From the IMG/VR virus record IMGVR_UViG_3300031952_000068, positions 1 to 36,209 of that record: a DNA stretch of 36,209 nucleotides; one strand, given 5' to 3'. This document shows positions 14,376 through 21,433 of the stretch, one piece after another. A program made the position numbers and the translations under genes. Position 1 is the first letter of the stretch, and each line of letters starts with the position of its first letter. The notes below the pieces were generated by a model. The model ran no database searches and had not been told where the DNA came from. It saw only the letters and a list, made by a program, of their open reading frames with translations. Source of the stretch: a virus.

Positions 14376-14621
14376 ATGGTAGAGTTATCCCCACTCATGA
14401 ATGGTGCATCAAAAACCGAGACCGAAATTAAACTATTCTATAGTATAGAATACTATGATGAAGAAGGACCAAATATTAAACATGCGTTTATGACAGAATC
14501 TGAAATGATGCAGTTATTGGATAAATTTGTGCAAAATGGAGTGAAAGCCAAAATTTATAGATTATCTACATTACCCTCTGATGTACAATCGGAGAGTGAA
14601 AAAGTCAAAGAAATCAGTTGA
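14376..14621 (+). CDS. Hypothetical protein
   Basis: The ATG at 14376 gives 81 residues; a TTG at 14364 would add four (MKRV). It is divergent from the gene at 13909. The sequence is mixed alpha/beta (TEIKLFYSIEYYDEEG; ESEMMQLLDKFVQNG). It converges with the LAGLIDADG gene, overlapping it by 8 bases at the stops. No motif recognised. Confidence 0.6.
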   Translation: MVELSPLMNGASKTETEIKLFYSIEYYDEEGPNIKHAFMTESEMMQLLDKFVQNGVKAKIYRLSTLPSDVQSESEKVKEIS

Positions 14622-15513
14622 AACGATTACTAGAGAAATTGCTGATTGGCGTCGATTTATTAATACGTCGTCTAGTAATATCCGCAGACTTAGCGCCGTC
14701 CAATTTACCTTCACGACGCCATCTAGTTATTCGTTTCCTGTTATTGATTAAATCTAACTCCATTCTGCTTAATGATCGAAATTTTTTCATCTTATGACTA
14801 ACGCAATTATCACAATACTTTGCATATCTTTGACTTGCGAATCGATCAGATAGTGGCCCACCACACTTTTTACACAATGGTGGAACCCAAGGGTCAGCCG
14901 GCGCTTTATACTCGAAGCATGGAACCATTAATGGCCTGATCATGTCGAGAAATCTTGCTGCATTTTTATGTTGTAAAACTAATATAGGCTGACCACGCCA
15001 GTGATTGATAAAGTTATGAATACCTATATCATCAAATTTGTCCGACAATAATTGTACATCTTTTTCAGTAAACCCATTCGTGTGTAATTTAACTTCTAGT
15101 CTTCCACGTGGGGTTGAAACATTACCATCACCCATATGCCAGTTAGCAAGTATAACTGGATCCGATAAATTTATATTCTCCGGTACAATCTTCTTTCCGT
15201 TAGGATACCATCTTTGTCTTTCTGACACAAATTCGATATATGAATAGGTCCATATTTTCACTTCATTCCTTTGATCATAAATTTTCATGTTGTTGCCAAC
15301 ATGTTCATCATCGAATAATTTCTTTAGCGAGTATATCCAATCCGTATGGCCTACGCATTGTCCCAAAGAAAATGAAGCAGAGTGCATAGATTGCTGGATG
15401 TAAGATCCATCGCCAAGTAGACACCCATCCAATGCCGCCAGAAGTTTCGGACTGAGGGACACTGTCTTTAAACTCTTTCGTGGCCCATCGATATACCACC
15501 CAGGAGGCTTCAT
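14614..15513 (-). CDS. LAGLIDADG homing endonuclease with C-terminal zinc ribbon
   Basis: This 299-residue protein has the first LAGLIDADG helix as LLAALDGCLLGDGSY (catalytic D35) and the second as ILANWHMGDGN about 95 residues later, so the monomer has both halves. A zinc ribbon follows (CKKCGGP...CDNC, about residues 212-237). A very basic tail (RRRINK) may bind DNA. The family cuts long, specific sites. Its ATG abuts the ATG of the HD-domain gene (CAT followed by ATG, no gap), and the AGGAGG of that gene encodes Pro-Pro here. It has no clear ribosome binding site of its own, so its true start could be further inside. Confidence 0.9.
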   Translation of the reverse strand: MKPPGWYIDGPRKSLKTVSLSPKLLAALDGCLLGDGSYIQQSMHSASFSLGQCVGHTDWIYSLKKLFDDEHVGNNMKIYDQRNEVKIWTYSYIEFVSERQRWYPNGKKIVPENINLSDPVILANWHMGDGNVSTPRGRLEVKLHTNGFTEKDVQLLSDKFDDIGIHNFINHWRGQPILVLQHKNAARFLDMIRPLMVPCFEYKAPADPWVPPLCKKCGGPLSDRFASQRYAKYCDNCVSHKMKKFRSLSRMELDLINNRKRITRWRREGKLDGAKSADITRRRINKSTPISNFSSNRFN

Positions 15514-16206
15514 ATGGAAAAATTTTCAAAAAAATTCGAAAATATTATACAGGTTGCTAGCGGGGATGTGAGACGACTAGACAGTGTTGTCAGATTTAGT
15601 AGCATACCCATTGTAGTACAAGAATTAGTAAGTACACATCAATATTGGGTGTGTTTATACTCTGCTTTAATTCATCATGAAGTACGACCGAACGATACAC
15701 ATCTTGTCGGTCAACTTCTGACGTCTGCTATGACACATGATCTGATCGAAGGTTGGACTGGCGACTTAGTTCGTCCGTTTAAATACTCTTCTGAGAATCT
15801 AAGATCAACAATAGAGGAAGCTGAGAAAAACATCTTTAAAACTATCCCAAAATTACTAAGGGAGTTGATGACTCCGGATCCGAAGATTTCTAAATTAGAT
15901 CACGCATATATCAAAGTTGTAATTAAATCCGCCGACTTCTTAAGTTTATTCCAATATATGCGCCGTGAGGCTATGCGGGGTAATTTAGAAATTGAACCAT
16001 TTTATAATAGAATGATTAATGATATTAAAAACATGATAGCTATTGAACCGGTTTCAAATTTCGACGCACCTTGTTTTTACCGTCATCTCTATAAAGCTAG
16101 CATCTCCGTGTATCAGCTATGCTTTGATAAAGCATACGAATCACGTACTGGTTTTGCTTTTACAAAGAAAAAAGGCCCCAGTGTAGGATGGTGTAAAATC
16201 CCGTGA
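15514..16206 (+). CDS. HD-domain nucleotide phosphohydrolase (YfbR/DatZ-like)
   Basis: This 230-residue protein has a perfect AGGAGG 6 bases before the ATG. Metal-binding residues of the YfbR-type HD fold are present: H42 (STHQYW), H75-D76 in THDLIEGWTGDL, E79 and D141 (KSADFL). HDxxE...GD is typical of this group, which removes phosphate from deoxynucleotides. It is followed 10 bases later by a MazG-like gene. The pair resembles DatZ and MazZ of phages with 2-aminoadenine (Z) genomes, but PurZ is not in this window and ordinary phages also carry such enzymes. The most cautious call is a dNMP or dNTP phosphohydrolase. Confidence 0.75.
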   Translation: MEKFSKKFENIIQVASGDVRRLDSVVRFSSIPIVVQELVSTHQYWVCLYSALIHHEVRPNDTHLVGQLLTSAMTHDLIEGWTGDLVRPFKYSSENLRSTIEEAEKNIFKTIPKLLRELMTPDPKISKLDHAYIKVVIKSADFLSLFQYMRREAMRGNLEIEPFYNRMINDIKNMIAIEPVSNFDAPCFYRHLYKASISVYQLCFDKAYESRTGFAFTKKKGPSVGWCKIP

Positions 16207-16216
16207 GTGAAATTTT

Positions 16217-16747
16217 ATGAGCGAAACAAAATCCGAGATCCGAGCCCGTATTAATGAACTTGAAACTATAGCTGTCCCACTAAGCAGACTATTGGGCGAT
16301 AATACCGCAGTAAATGCTTTGATCACTACGATTGATGCTCGTATTACCAAATTAAAGAAAGACGAATCTGAAGCTCAAGAAGATTTATTCCTGTCAGTGA
16401 TGAAATCACATGAAGTCATATGTGCTGTAAAGCAGATGGATGAAAAGGCTGCCTACGGGCAGGATCCATATCTTTATTACGGGGCAGGCATTGCCGCCGA
16501 GGCCGGAGAATTGCTCAATAAAATAATCAAGACTATTAGAAAATTACCTGCTATTACACCAGATGAATATCATGATGAAATGAAGAGGGCCGTCATCTCA
16601 GAACTTCCCGATGTAATAGTTTATAGTGCTGTATTGGCACAAGTCTCAGATGTAGATATAACCAAAGAAGTGAATGATAAAGTCAAGGTAGTGATCCAAA
16701 GAGCTTTAAGCGGACACTACGGCCCGCCATTACTTAAGAAAGAATAA
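16217..16747 (+). CDS. MazG-like nucleotide pyrophosphohydrolase
   Basis: This 176-residue protein opens with a helical region (residues 1-60). The MazG-type four-helix core has E95-x2-E98 (AAEAGELL) and E129-x2-D132 (SELPDVIVYSAV), the magnesium-binding set that hydrolyses (d)NTP to (d)NMP plus pyrophosphate. It is read with the HD phosphohydrolase, and together they could clear particular dNTPs. MazZ of Z-genome phages belongs to this superfamily. Sequence alone does not fix the substrate. Confidence 0.75.
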   Translation: MSETKSEIRARINELETIAVPLSRLLGDNTAVNALITTIDARITKLKKDESEAQEDLFLSVMKSHEVICAVKQMDEKAAYGQDPYLYYGAGIAAEAGELLNKIIKTIRKLPAITPDEYHDEMKRAVISELPDVIVYSAVLAQVSDVDITKEVNDKVKVVIQRALSGHYGPPLLKKE

Positions 16748-17053
16748 TTAAACACCATAATCCATCCGCTTACCTCGATATTTTCTTTGTAATTTCATTT
16801 TGCAGTTATCGCAGACCGAGCCTTCTGGTCCGAAACCGCTCAATTCTCTAATTGGCGTCTCCTGACCACATTTATCACATGGTTTGGTTTCAGGTCCCGA
16901 TTCTTCTTCTGGCTCTTCTGAAACAGCAACTTCTTCTAACATTATAGCAATTCGTTTCAAATCTTGTAATACTAAGTCCTGCCTGGGACTCTTGGAATTT
17001 TCCAGAGCAGTAGCGATCTGGCGTAATTCATATGTAATTTGTTCAGGTTTCAT
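16748..17053 (-). CDS. Helical protein with zinc ribbon
   Basis: The start is taken at the ATG at 17053 (MKPEQITYEL), giving 101 residues. The N-terminal half is helical (LRQIATALENSKSPRQ; LKRIAIMLEEVAV). An acidic stretch (EEPEEESGPE) leads to CDKCGQETP...CDNC, a zinc ribbon, and a basic end (RKYRGKRMDYG). It converges end-to-end with the MazG-like gene. Function unknown. Confidence 0.65.
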   Translation of the reverse strand: MKPEQITYELRQIATALENSKSPRQDLVLQDLKRIAIMLEEVAVSEEPEEESGPETKPCDKCGQETPIRELSGFGPEGSVCDNCKMKLQRKYRGKRMDYGV

Positions 17054-17079
17054 ACTTAAAGTCAAATACCAAAAATTTA

Positions 17080-17532
17080 TTAATTACCTTGAAAATTTAA
17101 AGCTTTGTATATATCTTCTGCCTTAGCTTGATCTGGATCAACAGTAACAACTTCATCTCCTGGATAAGCAAAAATTGCATAGTTATCCCACCATATTTTT
17201 CCAATATCTTTGTTTGGATCTATAGGGATGACTTTTGATGTGTCTTCGATCTCCCATCCATCATCCATAGCGGCATCGAAGTCAAAGTCGTCCGGTACTT
17301 CAACGACAAGAGAGAAATCTTCGTCCGTGTCGTATCCTAAAACATATGGCGCAAGTTTGTCGTACATATTATATACTTGATCTAACATATCTTGAACAAA
17401 CCCGGGGTCTGACCAGTTATCGTGTGGATGATAAGTATCGGTAAAGAAACCAAAGAATTTATGCCCAGGACTGGGTTTAATTTTCCTGGGATGATTCAGC
17501 AATAAAGCTATCTTCAATAAATTTGGTTTCAT
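17080..17532 (-). CDS. Hypothetical acidic protein
   Basis: The start is taken at the ATG at 17532 (MKPNLLKIALLL), giving 150 residues; an ATG at 17544 (MLVNMKP) is possible. The first 56 bases lie inside the end of the GIY-YIG gene 3. It is strongly acidic (YDTDEDFSLVVEVPDDFDFD) with aromatic patches. It may be the gene that originally followed 18565-18981 before the endonuclease entered. Function unknown. Confidence 0.6.
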   Translation of the reverse strand: MKPNLLKIALLLNHPRKIKPSPGHKFFGFFTDTYHPHDNWSDPGFVQDMLDQVYNMYDKLAPYVLGYDTDEDFSLVVEVPDDFDFDAAMDDGWEIEDTSKVIPIDPNKDIGKIWWDNYAIFAYPGDEVVTVDPDQAKAEDIYKALNFQGN

Positions 17533-18541
17533 ATTTACCAACATTCTTTTGTTGCGTACGATATTGTTTTCTACGCAAACTGTGACAAGTTCTACAAATT
17601 CTTGTGCCATTAACAGTATACGCATTTTCTAATAGATGTCCCCTTTTGCAATATACCTGCTTCGGCCTGTTTTTGAGCGCCATTGCAACTTTGGCTATAT
17701 GTTCTGGACTGTGTCTTTTACCTCTATGCGCATCGCCTATTTTAGCCCGATGTTCTGGACTAAATTTTATGCCTTTTCTGGATGCTGCCGATTTAGCAAT
17801 AGAATCCGCGTTTCTGGGTTTGCCTTTTTGAGATAGAGATAATTTTTTTCTAGTTTCAGGGCTTGCCGATTTTCCTTTTCCTGCAACCGAAAGTTTAGCA
17901 CAGTGATCCGGTTTCAAAGGAATGCCCTTAAGGACGGCGGAAGCGTGCTCACGAAATCCCGGTTTATCCCACTTGGCTTTTGCTGCTAAACAACACTTAG
18001 TCCTGTATTCAGAATTTTGCCATTCGGTCTTGGAAATAGCACTGCGTTTTTCCTTCGACTCCATGGTATTCATAGCTGCTCTTAAACACGCTCTAGCCTC
18101 GGGGGTTTGACCCGCATCAATAAATCTTTGTAAATTATTGGCTCGATATTCAGGATCTTGCCACTTAGCTTTGGCTGCTAAACATGCTTTTTCTCGATAT
18201 TCAGGACGATTCCAAGGGTTTGTATTTTGGTGCGGTGTGTGCTCGCCACCTTTTGCTAAGTTAAATCCAAATTGTGGGTTTCTCGTGTTATGAAATTTAA
18301 TCCATTTCTCTTCAGCTAAATTTGCTGATTCTAATGTATCGCACACTTCTAAAATTTCATGAGAAAATGCGTCCCTACCATACTTACGGATGGCATTTGG
18401 GAAGTGCCAACGTCCGTTTTTTGAATACTTAGCCGCATAGACATGATCATTCCATCGTTGCATCATAGTCCGTTTAGTTAGACCGATGTAACGACGTCCA
18501 GATTCTGTATGAATATGACAATAGATCGTCCAATGATTCAC
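17477..18541 (-). CDS. GIY-YIG homing endonuclease 3 with cysteine finger
   Basis: This 354-residue protein starts at GTG. The nuclease domain (WTIYCHIHTESGRRYIGLTK, GRWHFPNAIRKYGRDAF, KWIKFHNTRN, GFNLAKGGEH) matches the other three copies. NUMOD-like repeats (AKWQDPEYRA, LSVAGKGKSASPETRKK, GIKFSPEHRAKIG) fill the middle. CKRGHLLEN...CRTCHSL forms a C-terminal finger like that of GIY-YIG gene 2. The C-terminal 18 codons overlap the next gene. Its GTG is 23 nt after the stop of the cysteine-rich protein gene. Confidence 0.93.
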   Translation of the reverse strand: MNHWTIYCHIHTESGRRYIGLTKRTMMQRWNDHVYAAKYSKNGRWHFPNAIRKYGRDAFSHEILEVCDTLESANLAEEKWIKFHNTRNPQFGFNLAKGGEHTPHQNTNPWNRPEYREKACLAAKAKWQDPEYRANNLQRFIDAGQTPEARACLRAAMNTMESKEKRSAISKTEWQNSEYRTKCCLAAKAKWDKPGFREHASAVLKGIPLKPDHCAKLSVAGKGKSASPETRKKLSLSQKGKPRNADSIAKSAASRKGIKFSPEHRAKIGDAHRGKRHSPEHIAKVAMALKNRPKQVYCKRGHLLENAYTVNGTRICRTCHSLRRKQYRTQQKNVGKYETKFIEDSFIAESSQEN

Positions 18542-18564
18542 ATTAGAACAATCGTATAAAAGCG
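18542..18564 (-). promoter_or_regulatory. Conserved 23-nt spacer before GIY-YIG gene 3
   Basis: Read on the minus strand it contains CTTTTATACGA and ends TAAT. Length and TTTATA position match the other three spacers, but it is the most diverged of the four. Confidence 0.55.
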
Positions 18565-18981
18565 CTAACGAGTTCGACCCGGAGTCCCATCAAAATTTCC
18601 ATGAAGAACGTAATACATGGGCAACGAATTGGCCTCGAGTCTCTTCATCACTCGAGCTGAATCATCCCAATCGGATTCCACTACGGGAGTGGTATTCGCC
18701 AAAGCAATAAGATTTGGATCATCAGTTATTCTCAATAGATCTTTCTTAGCTTGTGATGTTCTAGTCAATACAGCATAAACCTGGCCATATGTCATAAGAT
18801 CAAGTTTGCATTTACCCGGGTATCCAGGAGCTGCTATCTCCCAGAACATATTGTTATTAGAATGATCTCCAGTACATTTTGTACAACAGTTGTGATCCGG
18901 ATTTACCGGAGCATCCATACAGATTTCAGGTATCTGACAGGGATTGCATTGACAGGGATTACAATTGCATGTACAGGCCAT
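18565..18981 (-). CDS. Protein with very cysteine-rich N-terminus
   Basis: This 138-residue protein has ten cysteines in its first 36 residues, mostly as a CNCNPCQCNPC repeat and then CCTKC. That density suggests metal binding or disulfides, as in metallothionein-like segments. The rest is an ordinary soluble domain (MTYGQVYAVLTRTSQAKKDL; SLPMYYVLHGNFDG). Its ATG lies 2 bases after the J-domain gene, so they are probably co-translated. Its C-terminus (GTPGRTR) lacks the DLL tail found before the other GIY-YIG cassettes. Confidence 0.7.
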   Translation of the reverse strand: MACTCNCNPCQCNPCQIPEICMDAPVNPDHNCCTKCTGDHSNNNMFWEIAAPGYPGKCKLDLMTYGQVYAVLTRTSQAKKDLLRITDDPNLIALANTTPVVESDWDDSARVMKRLEANSLPMYYVLHGNFDGTPGRTR

Positions 18982-18983
18982 GG

Positions 18984-19319
18984 TTATTTACCAACAACAA
19001 TAACAGTCTTAGAAGACTGTTCGTTCTCCAATTGAATTTGAGCCACCTTGGCCTTAAACCGTTCCGTATGATATTCAATAGATTTAATTGCTAATTGAAC
19101 ATTCTTAAATTTTTGCTCTGCGTCATGATTACTAGGATTAACATCAGGATGGTATTTAGCGGATAATTTCTTGGCTATTTTACGGGCTCGAATTAATATT
19201 TTATCTGCAACTTTAACCCGTTCATCAAGTGACGGGTAATTCATGATAATACGCATTATTTGTCTGGCATCTCTTCCTAGGACCTCCCATGCCTGACCTA
19301 TAGTATATATATCAGACAT
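18984..19319 (-). CDS. J-domain protein without other DnaJ parts
   Basis: This 111-residue protein has a J-domain-like helix pair around AKKLSAKYHPDVNPS, with the invariant HPD at residues 57-59, and the following EQKFKNVQLAIKSIEYH helix. The HPD motif triggers the ATPase of DnaK/Hsp70. There is no Gly/Phe or zinc-finger region, so it would recruit Hsp70 to a specific job. A complete DnaJ is encoded at 29975-31036. The upstream sequence has TATAGGGT just before the ATG, which may serve as the ribosome binding site. Confidence 0.8.
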   Translation of the reverse strand: MSDIYTIGQAWEVLGRDARQIMRIIMNYPSLDERVKVADKILIRARKIAKKLSAKYHPDVNPSNHDAEQKFKNVQLAIKSIEYHTERFKAKVAQIQLENEQSSKTVIVVGK

Positions 19320-19375
19320 ACCCTATACTATATTTAGCCAACATTTCATACACAATTGTTTAGTATATGGCAGAA

Positions 19376-19546
19376 TCAAAACCCGAGTCCCTTTAGGGAT
19401 GTCAGATTATTTCTTTTGCCAAATCTCACTTGCCGTTCCATGATATACTTCTCAAGCTCCATAACGGTCTCTAGCGGTTTTCCGTATTTCTTTTCATATT
19501 CTGATTTTATTTCTCGTATTTTATTGAGCAATTCATCATAGCTCAT
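19376..19546 (-). CDS. Small helical protein, 56 residues
   Basis: ATG at 19546 is preceded by AAGGT about 9 bases away. The protein is charged and helical (MSYDELLNKIREIKSEYEKK) and ends RNNLTSLKGLGF. It is divergent from the gene at 19583. No family recognised, but the ribosome binding site and dense coding context support it. Confidence 0.5.
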   Translation of the reverse strand: MSYDELLNKIREIKSEYEKKYGKPLETVMELEKYIMERQVRFGKRNNLTSLKGLGF

Positions 19547-19582
19547 CAATTGTTACCTTCTGTTACTGTACGGTGGATCATC

Positions 19583-19804
19583 ATGGTGTATCGAACTCAG
19601 GCTGCACGGATTACTGTCAGATCTAACTGGAATGAATTATGGAAAAGATTACGTGACATATATTACGTAGCTGAAAAACCGCGGCATGCCGCGGTTCTTG
19701 AAAACTTCAAGAATAATAAGGAAAGTATATGTAGAAGAATGGGGATAATATCTGACGCTGATATTGTCAGGGTAGTCGCCAAATTAAGACCCAAGGAAGG
19801 TTAA
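19583..19804 (+). CDS. Hypothetical basic protein
   Basis: The ATG at 19583 gives 73 residues (MVYRTQAARITVRSNWNELW). It is basic and helical. A perfect 20-bp palindrome lies inside it, encoding part of EKPRHAAVLE. Function unknown. Confidence 0.55.
   Translation: MVYRTQAARITVRSNWNELWKRLRDIYYVAEKPRHAAVLENFKNNKESICRRMGIISDADIVRVVAKLRPKEG
19677..19696. repeat. Perfect 20-bp palindrome AACCGCGGCATGCCGCGGTT
   Basis: It is a self-complementary 20-mer, much more GC-rich than its surroundings, inside an AT-rich gene. A perfect palindrome has no loop, so it is a better candidate for a dimeric protein-binding or cutting site than for an RNA hairpin, though a small-loop stem could form. Confidence 0.8.
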
Positions 19805-19843
19805 AATTTTAAATGTAAAATTTAATACAATCGGAGAAACGAT

Positions 19844-20446
19844 ATGACTACGGAAACTAAACTCACCACAAAACAAGCAACCATAAAAATCGGCAAACTT
19901 CTAAAGGGAATTGACAATTCAACAGCTCAAATTCAAAAGCATCAATCTGTCATCGAAGGCTCAGTCCCTGAATTGCAGAAATTGGTAGGTGGTCTAGCCA
20001 ACCAGATTAGTCAAACGCCGGCTAAGCCGGTCAAGGCTCCCGCCAAGGCGGTCGAGGCAAAAACTACAATGAAGGCGCCAGCCAAGGCAAAGGCGCCAGC
20101 CAAGGCAAAGGCGCCAGCCAAGGCAAAGGCGCCAGCCAAGGTCAAGCCCAAGGTCAAGTCTCCCGTTGCTGGAAGACCATCTCTTAAACAGGCAGTCCAA
20201 TCCGTCATGATACCAGCCACCGGACCTATGACAGCGGCTGATATTTGGAAGACAACCGTTGGCCAGTATGGATATTGGTCCCGTCAATCATTATACAATG
20301 CTCTCAAAGACGAAAAACTCTTCGTCCGTACTGATGATGACAAATTCCTACTGACTGTAGCTGGGAAGAAGCTAAAGACCGATGACAAGGCTGATGCTTT
20401 CGTGGCAGGAGTGGCCGCGGATCCAGCCACTGCCAAAATGATCTGA
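19844..20446 (+). CDS. Histone-H1-like protein with winged-helix domain
   Basis: This 200-residue protein has GGAG 8 bases before its ATG. Residues 1-60 are helical (KQATIKIGKLLKGIDNSTAQ). Residues 61-108 are a Lys/Ala/Pro linker of KAPAKA repeats, as in histone H1-like bacterial proteins. The C-terminal part (GPMTAADIWKTTVGQYGYWS, then SLYNALKDEKLFV) looks like a winged helix. The linker is built from four 18-bp DNA repeats. A role in binding or packing phage or host DNA, or in transcription, is likely but unproven. Confidence 0.65.
   Translation: MTTETKLTTKQATIKIGKLLKGIDNSTAQIQKHQSVIEGSVPELQKLVGGLANQISQTPAKPVKAPAKAVEAKTTMKAPAKAKAPAKAKAPAKAKAPAKVKPKVKSPVAGRPSLKQAVQSVMIPATGPMTAADIWKTTVGQYGYWSRQSLYNALKDEKLFVRTDDDKFLLTVAGKKLKTDDKADAFVAGVAADPATAKMI
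20072..20143 (+). repeat. Four 18-bp tandem repeats in the KAPA linker
   Basis: The unit AAGGCGCCAGCCAAGGCA starts at 20072, 20090, 20108 and 20126, the last diverging at its 3' end (AAGGTC). Each encodes KAPAKA. Copy number is expected to vary between relatives. Confidence 0.9.
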
Positions 20447-20452
20447 CCAGCG

Positions 20453-20495
20453 TACGCATGAGCCCGGAAGTCGCTTAACCCCGGGCTCATGCGTA
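20453..20495 (+). terminator. Strong hairpin after the H1-like gene, likely terminator
   Basis: TACGCATGAGCCCGG (20453-20467) pairs without mismatch with CCGGGCTCATGCGTA (20481-20495), with a 13-base loop between. It starts 6 bases after the stop codon. Only a short weak T stretch follows (TTGTG), so termination might need help, or it could be an mRNA-stabilising stem. Confidence 0.65.
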
Positions 20496-20507
20496 TTGTG
20501 AATATGG

Positions 20508-21116
20508 ATGTCAATTCAACTTAAACTGCCCCAAATATTGGAGCCTGTTAAATTATCTTTGATGGATATTGCTGTCCAATCATCGATGCGGCAGATCAAA
20601 TCCAAGACCAAGATATCGTGTAAACCGGCTTGCGCTGGATGCTGTAGTAGATATACACAAATATCATTAGCAGAAAGCATTATCATATATGATCATTTGC
20701 GTAAAAAGAAAGAATGGCCTGAAGTACAAAAGAAATCAAAAGAACAATTAGACATAATCAAGGCTGTTGAACCATTATCGTGGTTCAAATTGAATATTAA
20801 GTGCCCAATTTTGAATTTGGACACTAAATTATGTAGGGCGTATAGAGTCAGACCTGCTATCTGTTCGACTCATTTCGTAACTTCTGATTCAAAATTATGC
20901 GATCCGTGGTCCCACGGATCTGGAAGATTTGAAACATGTGATATGAATGACTTATACTTCAAATTCAAATCTAGATTGGAGAATGCGGTTGATGGATTTG
21001 GGGTATTTGGAATGTATTTCCCAGTCCCATCGGCTCTATTACTCGCAGAAAAAATCTCAGTCCAATCCGGATTGGACTTATTACAGGTAATTTCTATGAT
21101 CAGGGCCGAATTATAA
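20508..21116 (+). CDS. YkgJ-type cysteine-cluster protein
   Basis: This 202-residue protein has the family's CKPACAGCC at residues 38-46 (Cys38, 42, 45, 46) and later CPILNLDTKLCRAYRVRPAICSTH (Cys99, 109, 119, in that order). The YkgJ/FliB group holds a metal or iron-sulfur centre in this cluster, and a few members methylate proteins; most are uncharacterised. The rest is helical. It lies after the strong hairpin, so it may have its own promoter, but none is clear. Confidence 0.8.
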   Translation: MSIQLKLPQILEPVKLSLMDIAVQSSMRQIKSKTKISCKPACAGCCSRYTQISLAESIIIYDHLRKKKEWPEVQKKSKEQLDIIKAVEPLSWFKLNIKCPILNLDTKLCRAYRVRPAICSTHFVTSDSKLCDPWSHGSGRFETCDMNDLYFKFKSRLENAVDGFGVFGMYFPVPSALLLAEKISVQSGLDLLQVISMIRAEL

Positions 21117-21184
21117 ACTGTCAATCTAGTGACTTGTATCTGAAATATGAGTTTCCTCAGATTCCGATACGATGGGCTGGTTTT

Positions 21185-21433
21185 ATGAACAACGAATGTG
21201 AATATTGCAACAAGCCTGGAGAACTCAGAGTCTCCAAAGGTGAAGGCGGAATTGATAGGGATGTATATGTATGCAATTCCTGTTGGAAGTTATTGAAAGA
21301 TCCAAGGACGGCTCTTCCCTTACTTAGAGGCCATCTGACATTGAGTCAACGCGGAATAGCGAACCCTGAACAAAATGAAAAATCATTAAATAAATTCATG
21401 GGAATCATATCTACCTGGAAACCTCAAAATTAA
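21185..21433 (+). CDS. Small zinc-finger protein
   Basis: The ATG at 21185 gives 82 residues (MNNECEYCNKPG); a TTG at 21134 would add 17. CEYC...CNSC, 25 residues apart, form a zinc finger. The rest is helical and basic. It overlaps the convergent sigma-like gene by 4 bases at the stops. Function unknown. Confidence 0.65.
   Translation: MNNECEYCNKPGELRVSKGEGGIDRDVYVCNSCWKLLKDPRTALPLLRGHLTLSQRGIANPEQNEKSLNKFMGIISTWKPQN

Noticed and set aside
15514-16747. Calling the genome a Z-genome
   Set aside because: The defining PurZ is not in the window; HD and MazG enzymes alone do not establish it.
19376-19546. SYDELL in the small protein as another copy of the DLL tail
   Set aside because: It is at the N-terminus, not at a stop, and no endonuclease follows, so the likeness is probably chance.
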